Assembly: GCA_024401475.1 (NCBI GenBank)
Contig: JAKSKZ010000001.1
Span: 203,913 to 267,912 of the forward strand
DNA: 64,000 bases
Direction of reading: 5' to 3'
Source of the DNA: Paludibacteraceae bacterium
GTDB taxonomy: Bacteria; Bacteroidota; Bacteroidia; Bacteroidales; Paludibacteraceae
Positions 8,700-17,957 of the stretch are shown in pieces. A model generated the notes under the pieces. That model was not told the DNA's origin and did not search any database. It saw nothing but the letters and a program-made list of their open reading frames with translations. A program made the translations under genes and the position numbers. Position 1 is the first letter of the stretch. The number at the start of each line of letters is the position of its first letter.

Positions 8700-9020
8700 T
8701 CTATGCAAAGATAATCATAATCACCTACACCTAAAAAACTTTTCATCCTATTTTTATTAATTACATATAAATCAAACAATTAACAGACAACCATTGCAAA
8801 AAGAAGATGTTAACACTAAAACCGAAGCTATAGCATCAAAAGCGTTTACAAAATTTAACTACTATGCAAAGATTAACCAAAAACGACCATTTTCAAACAT
8901 TAAGAGGACTAAGCGAACCGTCCATCGTACAAATCAACAGCAAAACACTTAAATTTCAGCCAAATCGTAAGCAAGACGAATTAAAGCGTCATATCCGTCC
9001 AAGAAAAAACATCGAAAAAA

Positions 9021-9058
9021 TGTTGCAGGATTATGTTTTATAACATAATTTTGCAACA
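9021..9058 (+). promoter_or_regulatory. Promoter inside a large palindrome (candidate operator)
   Basis: TTG at 9022-9024 and TAATTTTG at 9046-9053 are separated by 21 bases, matching the Bacteroidetes promoter. The whole element is palindromic: TGTTGCA (9021-9027)/TGCAACA (9052-9058) and TTATGTT (9031-9037)/AACATAA (9042-9048). A DNA-binding dimer here would occlude RNA polymerase. It drives the short transcript carrying the 19-residue peptide. Confidence 0.6.
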
Positions 9059-9103
9059 TCAAAATAAGGGAAATATATTACTAACAGATAAAAAACAAAT
9101 AAG

Positions 9104-9163
9104 ATGGCTTGCTTGAATTTGATTATCATCGCTCTCTGTAAAAAGTACGCTCCTAAGTTCTAA
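9104..9163 (+). CDS. Very short hydrophobic peptide (19 aa)
   Basis: The ATG at 9104 opens a 19-codon frame, MACLNLIIIALCKKYAPKF, ending in TAA. It has a hydrophobic core (LNLIIIALC) and a basic tail. An A-rich stretch precedes the start, as is usual for genes in this phylum. It sits about 45 bases after a predicted transcription start and about 50 bases before a strong terminator, so it would be the only coding part of a roughly 190-base transcript. Size and composition resemble type I toxin peptides, but it could equally be a leader peptide or non-coding RNA with a chance frame. Not recognised. Confidence 0.4.
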   Translation: MACLNLIIIALCKKYAPKF

Positions 9164-9212
9164 TTAGGATTATCCACTTTTTGAGTAAAAAGAAAGTTTT
9201 TAAGGTTGATTG

Positions 9213-9250
9213 CGCATCCGGTATTCTCATATCGAATGCGTTGTTTTTTT
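9213..9250 (+). terminator. Strong terminator of the 19-aa peptide transcript
   Basis: CGCAT/ATGCG and the inner CGGTAT/ATATCG form a long hairpin with a TCTC loop, followed by TTG and seven T. Confidence 0.75.
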
Positions 9251-9398
9251 ATATACCTCCCTAACATCGACGTACTTAACTAATGATAAAATCGCCTAAT
9301 ACCCCCAATATTTTTCCATTCGCACAGACCATTTAACGGCAACAAATGTATAATTTCCTATTTTATTATAAATTTGTAAATACAAAATTGTATATATT

Positions 9399-9938
9399 AT
9401 GGAAGACCTTATAATTCGATACGAAGAGAGAGTTAAGAGCGACCTCCACCTCTATTTGAAAGAGAGGAATAAAGTAGATGAACGACTTCCCGAAACGTCT
9501 GACATCGAAGACAAGTGGGAAGAAATTGCGGAAGCCTATTTACCCGACGGTATCCGTGAGTTTCAAGGCTACCCTACCGTCTCCCTTGGATGGATGATGT
9601 ATGTGGGCATGGCCATTGCTCAAATGTGGGATGAAGATTGGGAACAATATGGTGAACTGGAGAACATCTATCTCTATCTTCGTGACAAGCGTGGTTACGA
9701 CTTGATGGACGAATACATCCGTCAAGAGGTTTTGTCTCTTTCGGGAGAGGATTTCAAGGCGACGGAGGATTTGGTGGCGGAATGTGCCTCCCGCACCCAT
9801 AATCTCTTGATGCACGGTGATTTCGAGCCAGGAACCAAGGAGGCACTTTGGGCCTATGTCGCATCGCTTCGCCAACTCTTTTTCATGGGTGCCGCCGTGC
9901 AGCTCAAGACATTGGGGTATAAGATGACAAAACTTTAG
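9399..9938 (+). CDS. Conserved hypothetical protein, 179 aa
   Basis: A soluble, strongly acidic, largely helical protein with no signal peptide. Noticeable segments are LPDGIREFQGYPTVSLGW near residue 50, then a hydrophobic helix (MMYVGMAIAQMW), and a C-terminal helix LRQLFFMGAAVQLKTLGY. I believe similar proteins occur widely in Bacteroidales without assigned function. A TAAATTTG promoter element at 9369-9376 gives a very short leader. It is a single-gene unit. Confidence 0.75.
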   Translation: MEDLIIRYEERVKSDLHLYLKERNKVDERLPETSDIEDKWEEIAEAYLPDGIREFQGYPTVSLGWMMYVGMAIAQMWDEDWEQYGELENIYLYLRDKRGYDLMDEYIRQEVLSLSGEDFKATEDLVAECASRTHNLLMHGDFEPGTKEALWAYVASLRQLFFMGAAVQLKTLGYKMTKL

Positions 9939-10110
9939 GTGAGAAAAGGTTCCATTCTTTGTGTTGATGGATTTATATCGTAGTCGTTATAGAGTGTCTA
10001 TAGTTCCCGCTTTAACTGGTTCGGACGTAGAAACTGTGATTTGTAGATATCATCTACTTGGGTCCTCGCACCTCTTCGCTGTCGCTACGACGTACATGGA
10101 TATGGAGGTA

Positions 10111-10136
10111 TCGTCCTACGGACGAGGGGATTCCCC
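10111..10136. repeat. REP-like double hairpin
   Basis: TCGTCC-TAC-GGACGA is followed immediately by GGGG-ATT-CCCC. Together they look like a compact REP-type element in the 300-base spacer before the next gene. The rest of the spacer shows no gene. Confidence 0.45.
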
Positions 10137-10237
10137 TTAACACGCCTCTCCCAGAAGTTGGACTGAACAATGCTCTACTCAACCAAACCCAATTCCCTCT
10201 TTTTCACTATATTTGCAAGACCAAATAAATTTAGCTT

Positions 10238-11827
10238 ATGGGACTATACTTGAATCCGAATGCTGACGCTTTTCTAATGGGTGTCAATTCTCAAATCTAT
10301 GTGGATAAATCACAAATGGTTATGGAATTGAACAAACTTGTTGGCACGCAATCAAATTTCGTCTGCCTCTCGCGTCCGCGTCGCTTCGGAAAAAGCATGA
10401 TAGGAAACTTGATCTCAGCCTACTATTCCAAGGGTTGTGACACCCGTGATATGTTCTCCCAAATGAAAGTTGGCGAGACGGAGGGATTCGATAAGTATCT
10501 CAATAAGCTAAATGTCATCAAATTGGACATGAATGGATGGTATCAGAATGCGTTTTTGACCAAACGCATCAGACACCTTTTCTCCGACCTAAACAAAGCT
10601 CTTTTCGAGGAGTTTAAACAGCAATTTCCATCAATAAAGTTTGGAATCGCAGATAAAAGTATAGTAGGTTGTATCAAAAAAATCTATTCTATAACAGGGG
10701 AGAAATTCGTTATCTTGATTGACGAATATGATGTGCTTGTGCGTGAGCAGGTTTCTGAAAGTTTATTTAAAGAATATTTGACTTTTCTAAACGGACTTTT
10801 CAAAGACACAACTCTCCGTCCGGCCATCGCCCTGGCCTACCTTACAGGTATTATTCCGATTGTGCGCGACAAGATTCAATCCAAGTTGAATGAGTTCATG
10901 GAATATACTATGCTCAAACCTCGTCAGTTTGCTGAGCATATCGGATTCACGGAGCAGGAGGTAAAATCATTATGTGAGAAATATGGTGCAGACTATAATG
11001 AGTGCTTACGTTGGTACGACGGCTATAAGATGAATGATAAAATCAGCATCTGCAATCCACTCTCTATCGTGACGGCCATTCAAGACGGCGAATTTGATAG
11101 TTTCTGGTCGGCAACGGGATCATTCGAGGCACTTCAAGATTATATCTTGATGGATTTCAATGGCATCCGCCAGGACGTGATAAATATGATTTCAGGGGCA
11201 AGTGTTCCTGTCAACGTGACAAAATTCAAGAACACGCTCGACTCCATCACCAACAAGGACAATGCCTTCACCTACCTTATCCATCTTGGCTATTTATGCT
11301 ATAATTCAAAGGATAAGACTTGTCATATCCCCAACGAGGAGGTGCGTCGTGAGTGGATCAACAGCATCGAGGACGAGGAGGATTATTCCAAAGTGATGGC
11401 TGTAGTCAACGCCTCAAAGAGACTTCTTGACGACACCATCAATGGCGACGAGGAGGCTGTTGCCAAGGCACTCGACGCGTCGCATACCGAGGTGACAAGC
11501 CACTGGACCTACAACAATGAGCATAGCCTGCATAGCGCGATCTATTTGGCTTATTTCTACGCCAACACGAAATACACCGTCATCAAGGAGCTCGCCACGG
11601 GCAAAGGCTTCGCCGACATGGCTTTGATACCATACGTGCCGAATGTTCCAGCGATGGTGATTGAGTTAAAACATAACAACACTACCGAGACCGCCATCCA
11701 GCAAATCAAGGACAAGGTCTATGACGAAAGGCTGCACCACTACCGAGGCAACCTCCTCTTCGTCGGCATCAACTACGACGAGAAGACCAAGACGCACACT
11801 TGCAAGATTGAGAGGTTGGAGATGTGA
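10238..11827 (+). CDS. AAA-ATPase-like / PD-(D/E)XK nuclease-like fusion protein
   Basis: 529 residues. The N-terminal AAA-ATPase-like domain (about 1-230) has a variant Walker A, RPRRFGKS, with GKS at 51-53, and a Walker B, VILIDEYDVLV, near 158-168. The C-terminal domain ends in a PD-(D/E)XK-type core: Asp-460 in GFADMAL and E-x-K at Glu-476/Lys-478 in VIELKHN. This architecture (AAA-ATPase_like plus PDDEXK_9) is common and often multicopy in Bacteroidales and Clostridia, with no settled function; a nuclease role in element control or defence is inferred only. The gene stands alone between REP-like sequence and hisB. All key residues are present, so it is probably intact. Confidence 0.88.
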   Translation: MGLYLNPNADAFLMGVNSQIYVDKSQMVMELNKLVGTQSNFVCLSRPRRFGKSMIGNLISAYYSKGCDTRDMFSQMKVGETEGFDKYLNKLNVIKLDMNGWYQNAFLTKRIRHLFSDLNKALFEEFKQQFPSIKFGIADKSIVGCIKKIYSITGEKFVILIDEYDVLVREQVSESLFKEYLTFLNGLFKDTTLRPAIALAYLTGIIPIVRDKIQSKLNEFMEYTMLKPRQFAEHIGFTEQEVKSLCEKYGADYNECLRWYDGYKMNDKISICNPLSIVTAIQDGEFDSFWSATGSFEALQDYILMDFNGIRQDVINMISGASVPVNVTKFKNTLDSITNKDNAFTYLIHLGYLCYNSKDKTCHIPNEEVRREWINSIEDEEDYSKVMAVVNASKRLLDDTINGDEEAVAKALDASHTEVTSHWTYNNEHSLHSAIYLAYFYANTKYTVIKELATGKGFADMALIPYVPNVPAMVIELKHNNTTETAIQQIKDKVYDERLHHYRGNLLFVGINYDEKTKTHTCKIERLEM

Positions 11828-11958
11828 CCATCTACTGCATCGTATAGCATACTCCCAAATCTGTTGCCCCAAAGGCAACACTATTAAGGAGACTAAGCTT
11901 CTCTGCCTAAAAATCACAAATCTTCTCGCTTTCATTTCAAAAGATAAGATTCTTGATG

Positions 11959-11966
11959 TACTTTTG
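11959..11966 (+). promoter_or_regulatory. Promoter -7 element for hisB
   Basis: TACTTTTG, 40 bases before the hisB start, matches TAnnTTTG. No clear -33 element. Confidence 0.5.
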
Positions 11967-12005
11967 TAAAAGTTTACGCAAACAAAAAAAGAAACAACAT
12001 ATATA

Positions 12006-13136
12006 ATGAAGAAAAGAGTTCTATTCATAGACAGAGACGGCACACTTATCGTAGAACCTCCTGTAACATTCCAAGTCGATACACTCGACCAATTGGAATA
12101 CTTGCCCGGCGTTATCCGCAACTTGCATTTCATTCGTAAGAATTTGGATTTCGAATTGGTCATCGTCACCAACCAAGACGGATTAGGCACACCAGCCAAC
12201 CCGCAAGACAACTTCGACCGCATCCAAGGCAAGATGTTGCAGACCTTCCAAAATGAGGGTGTGACATTCGACAATATCTTCATAGACCCCTCCTACCCCG
12301 AAGACAATCTTCCGACTCGCAAGCCGGGAACAGCCATGCTTACGGGCTACATGAACGGTGACTACGACATGGAGGCTTCTTTCGTAATCGGCGACCGATT
12401 GACGGATGTGCAGTTGGCCAAGAATTTAGGTTGTCGTGCCATCTACATCTGCGATCCTAACGAAGCCGAGAAGCAGTTGGCAGAAAAAGGTTTGCAAGAG
12501 ACTTGCGCCCTCGCCACCAACAGTTGGGACACTATCACCGAGTTTCTCTTCGCCGGCGAACGAATCGGCACGGTTCAACGCACAACGAAAGAGACGGACA
12601 TCTACATACGCATCAACCTCGACGGGACTGGCAAGTGCGACATCTCTTCCGGCTTAGGATTCTTCGACCACATGCTGGAGCAGATAGGCAAGCATTCTGG
12701 TTGCGACTTGACCATCAAGGTGAAGGGCGACCTCAATGTTGACGAGCACCACACGATAGAAGACACTGCCATCGCCTTAGGCGAAGCCTTGCTCCAAGCT
12801 CTGGGCAACAAACGGGGCATCGAGCGTTACGGCTACTGCCTACCAATGGACGAATGCCTATGCTCCGTAGCATTGGATTTCGGCGGAAGACCATGGTTGG
12901 TATGGGACGCAGAATTCAACCGCGAATATGTGGGCGATATGCCAACTGAAATGTTCCTCCACTTCTTCAAATCGCTCAGCGACTCAGCCAAGATGAATCT
13001 CAACATCAAGGCCGAAGGCACAAACGAGCATCACAAAATCGAGGGCATCTTCAAGGCTTTGGCACGCTCCATCAAAATGGCCATCAAACGAGACATCTAT
13101 AAATACGAGTTGCCAAGCACTAAAGGCACACTATAA
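12006..13136 (+). CDS. hisB: Bifunctional histidinol-phosphatase / imidazoleglycerol-phosphate dehydratase
   Basis: 376 residues catalysing two steps of histidine synthesis in the cytosol. The N-terminal HAD phosphatase (about 1-165) begins with the nucleophile motif FIDRDGTLI and contains [12 protein letters not shown]. The C-terminal dehydratase (about 185-376) has the paired metal-binding motifs [11 protein letters not shown] and [11 protein letters not shown]. Length fits fused HisB enzymes. The other his genes are not in the window; the next gene, 18 bases downstream, is an aminotransferase that may share the transcript. Confidence 0.95.
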   Translation: MKKRVLFIDRDGTLIVEPPVTFQVDTLDQLEYLPGVIRNLHFIRKNLDFELVIVTNQDGLGTPANPQDNFDRIQGKMLQTFQNEGVTFDNIFIDPSYPEDNLPTRKPGTAMLTGYMNGDYDMEASFVIGDRLTDVQLAKNLGCRAIYICDPNEAEKQLAEKGLQETCALATNSWDTITEFLFAGERIGTVQRTTKETDIYIRINLDGTGKCDISSGLGFFDHMLEQIGKHSGCDLTIKVKGDLNVDEHHTIEDTAIALGEALLQALGNKRGIERYGYCLPMDECLCSVALDFGGRPWLVWDAEFNREYVGDMPTEMFLHFFKSLSDSAKMNLNIKAEGTNEHHKIEGIFKALARSIKMAIKRDIYKYELPSTKGTL

Positions 13137-13154
13137 AAAACACAAGACAAAGAC

Positions 13155-14300
13155 ATGAATCAAAATATAAATCCTACCGTTTCGCAGATGACCTCTTTCA
13201 TCGTCATGGACGTTTTGGAAAAGGCCGTCGAAATGCAAAAACAAGGCATCGACATCATTCACATGGAAGTGGGCGAACCCGACTTCGACCCTTCCGAATG
13301 TGTGTTGGACGCAGCAAGACAAGCCTACTCCGACAACAAGACGCACTACACCCACTCATTGGGAGATTTGGAGTTAAGAGAGGAGATTTCCAAATTCTAC
13401 AAACGTGAATACGGAGTTGACGTGGAAGCAGACAGAATCGTGGTCACTTCAGGTTCGTCACCCGCCATCCTTATGGCTTTGATGGTGCTCTGCGAAGCTG
13501 GCAGCGAAGTCATCCTTTCCAACCCTGGATACCCTTGCTACCGCAACTTCGTCTTGGCTTGCAATGCCAACCCTGTGAGCGTCGCGCTCTCTGCCAACGA
13601 TGGTTTTCAATACCCTATCGAAGGAGTGAAGGCTGCTATCTCGGATAAAACGCGGGCCATCTTTGTCAACTCGCCAATGAATCCGACAGGTACGCTTGTT
13701 TCTGATTCCATCTACGAAGAGCTTGCTCGTCTCAATATTCCTATCATCTCCGACGAGATTTATCACGGACTGGTCTATAACGGCCGTGCACGTTCCGTAC
13801 TTGAATTTACAGACAATGCCTTCGTGCTTAACGGCTTCTCCAAGAGATATGCCATGACTGGTCTTCGTTTAGGATTCCTCATCGCACCTAAAAAATATAT
13901 GAGGTCGTTACAGATTCTCCAACAAAACCTCTTTATCTGTGCTCCAAGCACGGCCCAAAGAGCAGGCATCGCCGCCTTGAGAGAGTCTGAACCCGATGTA
14001 GAGAAGCGAAGAGCAATCTACAACGAACGTAGAGTCTATATGATAGACAGACTACGCAAGATGGGATTCGTAATCGAGAAAGAACCCCAAGGTGCATTCT
14101 ACATTTTCTGCAATGCCAAGCGCTTTACGAATGACTCCCTACAATTTGCATTCGACGTATTAGAAAATGCACACGTAGGCATCACACCCGGAATCGATTT
14201 CGGATCTAACGGAGAGGGTTATGTACGCTTCTCGTACGCCAACTCCATCGAAAACATCAAGATTGGAATGGACAGATTAGAAAAATACTTGAAGAAGTAA
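13155..14300 (+). CDS. Pyridoxal-phosphate aminotransferase, class I/II
   Basis: 381 residues of the fold-type I aminotransferase family. Cofactor-site features are present: an N-terminal GEPDFDP segment, the FVNSPMNPTGTL loop that holds the cofactor, IISDEIYHGLVY, and the Schiff-base Lys in LNGFSKRYAMTGLRLGF. Overall it looks most like aspartate or alanine-type transaminases rather than canonical HisC. Its position 18 bases after hisB allows a role as the missing histidinol-phosphate aminotransferase, but that is inference from context. Substrate unknown. Confidence 0.85.
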   Translation: MNQNINPTVSQMTSFIVMDVLEKAVEMQKQGIDIIHMEVGEPDFDPSECVLDAARQAYSDNKTHYTHSLGDLELREEISKFYKREYGVDVEADRIVVTSGSSPAILMALMVLCEAGSEVILSNPGYPCYRNFVLACNANPVSVALSANDGFQYPIEGVKAAISDKTRAIFVNSPMNPTGTLVSDSIYEELARLNIPIISDEIYHGLVYNGRARSVLEFTDNAFVLNGFSKRYAMTGLRLGFLIAPKKYMRSLQILQQNLFICAPSTAQRAGIAALRESEPDVEKRRAIYNERRVYMIDRLRKMGFVIEKEPQGAFYIFCNAKRFTNDSLQFAFDVLENAHVGITPGIDFGSNGEGYVRFSYANSIENIKIGMDRLEKYLKK

Positions 14301-14485
14301 GAATTAGTTTTCACACTACAGATGAGGGAATGATAGAATTTGGTTGGGAACCAATGATTTAATTGGAATAGTTGACAGGACAAAGAAGCGTCACTTCATT
14401 TTTCCGACAGCAATCGGTTACAATTAGAAAATTTTAGACGGCCAACAGCACTACAACAAACTAACATTCAACCAAATACAAAACT

Positions 14486-14518
14486 ATTAATTCTTAATTC
14501 TTAATTCTTGATTCTTAA
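14486..14518. repeat. Short tandem repeat (TTAATTC units)
   Basis: About four degenerate copies of ATTCTTAA-type units in the 340-base spacer between the aminotransferase and the nucleotidyltransferase. The rest of the spacer holds only a promoter. Confidence 0.6.
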
Positions 14519-14532
14519 ACTTTCCCTTTCCC

Positions 14533-14563
14533 TTGGTAAAAAATATTTATTATTCTAATTTTG
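14533..14563 (+). promoter_or_regulatory. Promoter of the nucleotidyltransferase-galE unit
   Basis: TTG at 14533-14535 and TAATTTTG at 14556-14563 with 20 bases between, a close match to the Bacteroidetes consensus. The predicted leader is about 70 bases. Confidence 0.65.
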
Positions 14564-14640
14564 CCGCACAAATTAGATAAATTAGTAAAAACTATATTTG
14601 AAGGGCCGAAATGCCTTACAATAAAAAAATACTGAACTAA

Positions 14641-15546
14641 ATGAAACCAACTTTATTAGTTTTGGCAGCTGGCATGGGAAGCCGCTATGGTGGCTTGAAG
14701 CAGTTGGATGGACTTGGACCTAACGGCGAGACCATTATGGATTACTCTATTTTTGATGCAATCCGCGCAGGATTCGGGAAAGTAGTATTCGTTATACGCC
14801 ATGCGTTTGAGCAAGACTTCAGAGAGAAGGTAATCAGCAAATATAAAGACGCCATCAATGTTGAGATCGTTTTTCAAGAGTTGGATTCTCTTCCAACAGG
14901 ATTCACACTCAACCCAGAACGCGTAAAACCTTGGGGTACCAACCACGCTATCCTTGTGGCTAAAGACGCCGTAAAGGAGCCTTTCGCCGTAATCAATGCC
15001 GACGACTTCTACGGGAAAGAGAGTTTCCAAATCTTGGCTGATGCATTAAAAGCCATGGAAGGCAAGCAAAACCAATATTGCATGGTAGGCTACCGTTTAG
15101 GCAATACCCTATCCGAAAGCGGACACGTTTCTCGTGGTGTATGCAGCACAAACGAGGAGAACAAACTCACAACCGTAGTAGAACACTACGAAGTTCAACG
15201 CAAGGGCGCCGTAGTTGTCCACAAAGACCAAACTACAGGCGAATACAAGGAAATCGACGAGAACTTGCCTGTCTCTATGAACATGTGGGGCTTCACTCCC
15301 GACTACTTCATACATTCAGACGAAGACTTCAAGGCTTTCTTAAAAGCTAACGCCGACAACATCAAGGCAGAATACGGCATTCCAACAATGGTGAACAAAT
15401 TGATTCAGACAAAAACAGCCTCCATCGAGGTTATGAAAACTCCTTGTCATTGGTTCGGCGTGACTTACAAGGAGGATAGAGATTCTGTTGTTGCCAAGAT
15501 TGAAGGACTCATCAAGAGTGGCGTTTACCCATCAAAATTGTTCTAA
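14641..15546 (+). CDS. Sugar-phosphate nucleotidyltransferase
   Basis: 301 residues. The N-terminus LLVLAAGMGSRYGGLKQL is the nucleotide-binding signature of sugar-1-phosphate nucleotidyltransferases (G-x-G-x-R and a conserved Lys), and FAVINADDFYG carries the metal-binding Asp pair. The family transfers NMP to a sugar phosphate to make an activated sugar. It lies 6 bases before galE, so the two probably feed the same UDP-sugar pool for glycan synthesis. It is not a clear GalU by sequence; the exact sugar is open. Confidence 0.85.
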   Translation: MKPTLLVLAAGMGSRYGGLKQLDGLGPNGETIMDYSIFDAIRAGFGKVVFVIRHAFEQDFREKVISKYKDAINVEIVFQELDSLPTGFTLNPERVKPWGTNHAILVAKDAVKEPFAVINADDFYGKESFQILADALKAMEGKQNQYCMVGYRLGNTLSESGHVSRGVCSTNEENKLTTVVEHYEVQRKGAVVVHKDQTTGEYKEIDENLPVSMNMWGFTPDYFIHSDEDFKAFLKANADNIKAEYGIPTMVNKLIQTKTASIEVMKTPCHWFGVTYKEDRDSVVAKIEGLIKSGVYPSKLF

Positions 15547-15552
15547 TAAGAA

Positions 15553-16599
15553 ATGGAGAAAACTCGTATATTAGTTACGGGAGGTACAGGATATATCGGT
15601 TCACACACTGTAGTTGAACTCATCAACGCTGGCTACGAACCCATCATCATCGACAACCTCTCCAACTCAAACATCGATGTATTGGAAGGCATCAAAGCCA
15701 TCACTGGCGTCGCTCCAATATTTGAAAACATCGACTGCAAGGACTACACTTCACTTGATAGATTCTTTGAAAAATATCCAGACATCAAAGCCATCATCAA
15801 CTTTGCCGCAAGCAAGGCTGTAGGCGAATCAGTAGAGAAACCGTTGCTCTATTACCGCAACAATCTACTATCCCTCATCAATTTGGTGGAATTGATGCGC
15901 AAATACAAGATAGACAACTTCGTATTCTCATCATCTTGCACCGTTTATGGACAAGCAGACGAATTGCCCGTCACAGAAAACACACCGATCAAACCTGCCA
16001 CTTCCCCCTATGGAAGCACCAAGCAGATGAGCGAAACCATTCTCTCGGACTCCGTCAATGCCTACCCTAACATGAAGTGCATCTTGTTGAGATACTTCAA
16101 CCCTATCGGTGCACACCCAAGTGCTGAAATTGGTGAGTTGCCAAATGGAATTCCCAACAACCTGCTCCCTTACGTCACACAAACTGCCGCCGGCATTCGT
16201 GAGAGATTGCGCGTGTTCGGAAACGACTATGACACACCAGACGGAAGTTGCATCCGCGACTACATCAACGTTGTTGACTTGGCTAAAGCTCACGTCAACG
16301 CCGTCCAACGATTGGTAGAGCAAAAGAACAAAAAGAGCATTGAGATCTTCAACCTCGGAACTGGCCGTGGCGTCTCGGTTTTGGAAATCATCCGCACTTT
16401 CGAAAAGGCAACAGGCGTAAACGTTCCTTACGAAATAGCCCCAAGAAGAGATGGTGACATCACCCAAGTGTGGGCCGACTCGTCCCTTGCCAACACCGAG
16501 CTCGGTTGGAAGGCCGAAACCTCTTTGGAAGAGACCCTCCTTTCCGCTTGGAATTGGGAGATGAGACTCAAAGAGAAAAGAGAAGCCGCAAGCAAGTAA
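15553..16599 (+). CDS. galE: UDP-glucose 4-epimerase
   Basis: 348 residues of the short-chain dehydrogenase family, interconverting UDP-glucose and UDP-galactose in the cytosol. The N-terminal NAD-binding motif TGGTGYIGSH (residues 9-18), the FSSSCTVYG strand and the catalytic Tyr-x-x-x-Lys in YGSTK are all present, as is the substrate-binding LRYFNPIGAH segment. Length matches GalE. It is cotranscribed with the nucleotidyltransferase and ends in a clear terminator. Confidence 0.95.
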   Translation: MEKTRILVTGGTGYIGSHTVVELINAGYEPIIIDNLSNSNIDVLEGIKAITGVAPIFENIDCKDYTSLDRFFEKYPDIKAIINFAASKAVGESVEKPLLYYRNNLLSLINLVELMRKYKIDNFVFSSSCTVYGQADELPVTENTPIKPATSPYGSTKQMSETILSDSVNAYPNMKCILLRYFNPIGAHPSAEIGELPNGIPNNLLPYVTQTAAGIRERLRVFGNDYDTPDGSCIRDYINVVDLAKAHVNAVQRLVEQKNKKSIEIFNLGTGRGVSVLEIIRTFEKATGVNVPYEIAPRRDGDITQVWADSSLANTELGWKAETSLEETLLSAWNWEMRLKEKREAASK

Positions 16600-16619
16600 A
16601 ACTTTCGACAAACAATATG

Positions 16620-16649
16620 AAAGCCTCCAAACTTTTGGGGGCTTTTTTC
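16620..16649 (+). terminator. Terminator after galE
   Basis: AAGCCTCC pairs with GGGGGCTT (with one G-U pair), followed by six T. Confidence 0.75.
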
Positions 16650-16665
16650 TTATACAATACAAAAT

Positions 16666-16929
16666 ATGGCCACACAAATAGCAGCGATGTTATTCATGTT
16701 AGCATTTTACACCGCTTACTTCGCAAAACTAATCCAACCAAAAAGGCAAGGAACCCAAGCCATGATTCTCGGAGAAGGAGACAAGCCTTTAGAGCAAATC
16801 AATCATGAAAAAATCATGAAAGTTGCCTTCCATGCAATGCCACAGATTCTCAACGAAGAGAAGTTCTTGGAGAGGGCTTTTGGAGAAGATTACACAAAAT
16901 ACAAATCAAAAATCAGAAGATACATATAA
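16666..16929 (+). pseudogene. Internally deleted isoprenylcysteine methyltransferase-family remnant
   Basis: An 87-residue frame. The first half (a membrane segment with FYTAYFAKL, then KRQGTQAMILGEGDK) looks like the start, and the last 27 residues (NEEKFLERAFGEDYTKYKSKIRRYI) like the very end, of the isoprenylcysteine carboxyl methyltransferase / phospholipid methyltransferase family, whose Bacteroidales members are about 190-200 residues as I recall. The membrane-embedded middle with the cofactor site is missing and the two ends are joined in frame near residue 60. It is therefore probably a non-catalytic deletion derivative; a short expressed protein cannot be excluded. Confidence 0.55.
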
Positions 16930-17603
16930 GCAGACTTCCCCACTCTTGGGAGCAACATTTATGCAAGAAAAACAAGTATTCTATTTTTTCTATTAAACAA
17001 GCACCTTTAACAAATCCCAAGAAAGGATTCAGTGGAAAATGCACAATATCACAATATCTGTGCAAGAGATTTCGATTTGACAAAAAAAGAGGCACAATAG
17101 ACACAAAACGTCAGCACCGCCCCAAATAGAATATTTTTTTCGCACATTTTAGCGAACAAAAAGCGGTAGTTCAGTTTTCAACAATCGTTCATTTATCGAT
17201 AGAATTATTTGGTGAACTCAAATAACTTTTACAAATTTGCGTTGCAAATAGTGGTTTATTCATCCCTAAAACATCTATTTGTCCGAACCACCAAACGGCC
17301 CGAACAAGATCATCATAGATGTTAGGATTATTAATCCGTTGGGAAAGAGCATAAACCAAGGAAAGGATAACCATATCAGTATCCCTCCATTTGCCGAAAA
17401 CAAGAAAAAAATAGGGATGGCATTTTCTTCAATAAAACAAAATTTTGTAAGCAAACCCAAAGCTTCGGCTATGTGTTTGCCTATATGTTTATGTCCCTAA
17501 TCGCCATGGCTACCGTCCAAAATTGCAGGATGATTGTCATGGATTTTTTTTGTTGAATAAAAAAGAACAAACAATACAATTAACAAATAAATAACAAGAA
17601 AAG
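16930..17603. other. Gene-poor 674-base spacer before nuoA
   Basis: No convincing gene. A minus-strand frame at 17275-17460 encodes a hydrophobic stretch (ANGGILIWLSFPWFMLF and FGPFGG) but has no ATG, only TTG or upstream non-start codons, so it may be the end of a decayed membrane-protein gene. I found no clean TAnnTTTG promoter for the nuo operon immediately upstream of nuoA. Confidence 0.4.
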
Positions 17604-17957
17604 ATGAGTCAAGGTGAAATCTTCATAGTCGTATTTCTTACGGCTATAATTCTGGTTTCTGCTGCGTTGATTATCGCGATGTTTGTATCACCGCGTTCAA
17701 CCAACGAGCAAAAAGGAGAACCATACGAGTGTGGAATCCCGACTCGAGGCACATCATGGATGCAATTCAGAGTAGGTTACTACTTGTTTGCCATCCTATT
17801 CTTGATGTTTGACGTGGAGACAGTACTTCTGTTCCCATGGGCAGTCATCATGAAGAGTCTTGGAGCTGTCGGAATCTGCAGCGTCTTGTTCTTCTTGTTT
17901 ATTCTCGTTCTCGGATTGGCTTATGCATGGAAGAAAGGAGCGTTAGAATGGAAGTAA
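17604..17957 (+). CDS. nuoA: NADH-quinone oxidoreductase subunit A
   Basis: 117 residues with three membrane helices. The conserved loop [13 protein letters not shown] between helices 1 and 2 and the [12 protein letters not shown] segment in helix 2 identify NuoA, part of the membrane arm near the quinone site. It overlaps nuoB by ten bases and opens the ten-gene nuo operon. Confidence 0.95.
   Translation: MSQGEIFIVVFLTAIILVSAALIIAMFVSPRSTNEQKGEPYECGIPTRGTSWMQFRVGYYLFAILFLMFDVETVLLFPWAVIMKSLGAVGICSVLFFLFILVLGLAYAWKKGALEWK

Noticed and set aside
17275..17460. Hydrophobic minus-strand frame upstream of nuoA
   Set aside because: No ATG, short, and no recognisable family; kept only as a possible remnant in the spacer note.
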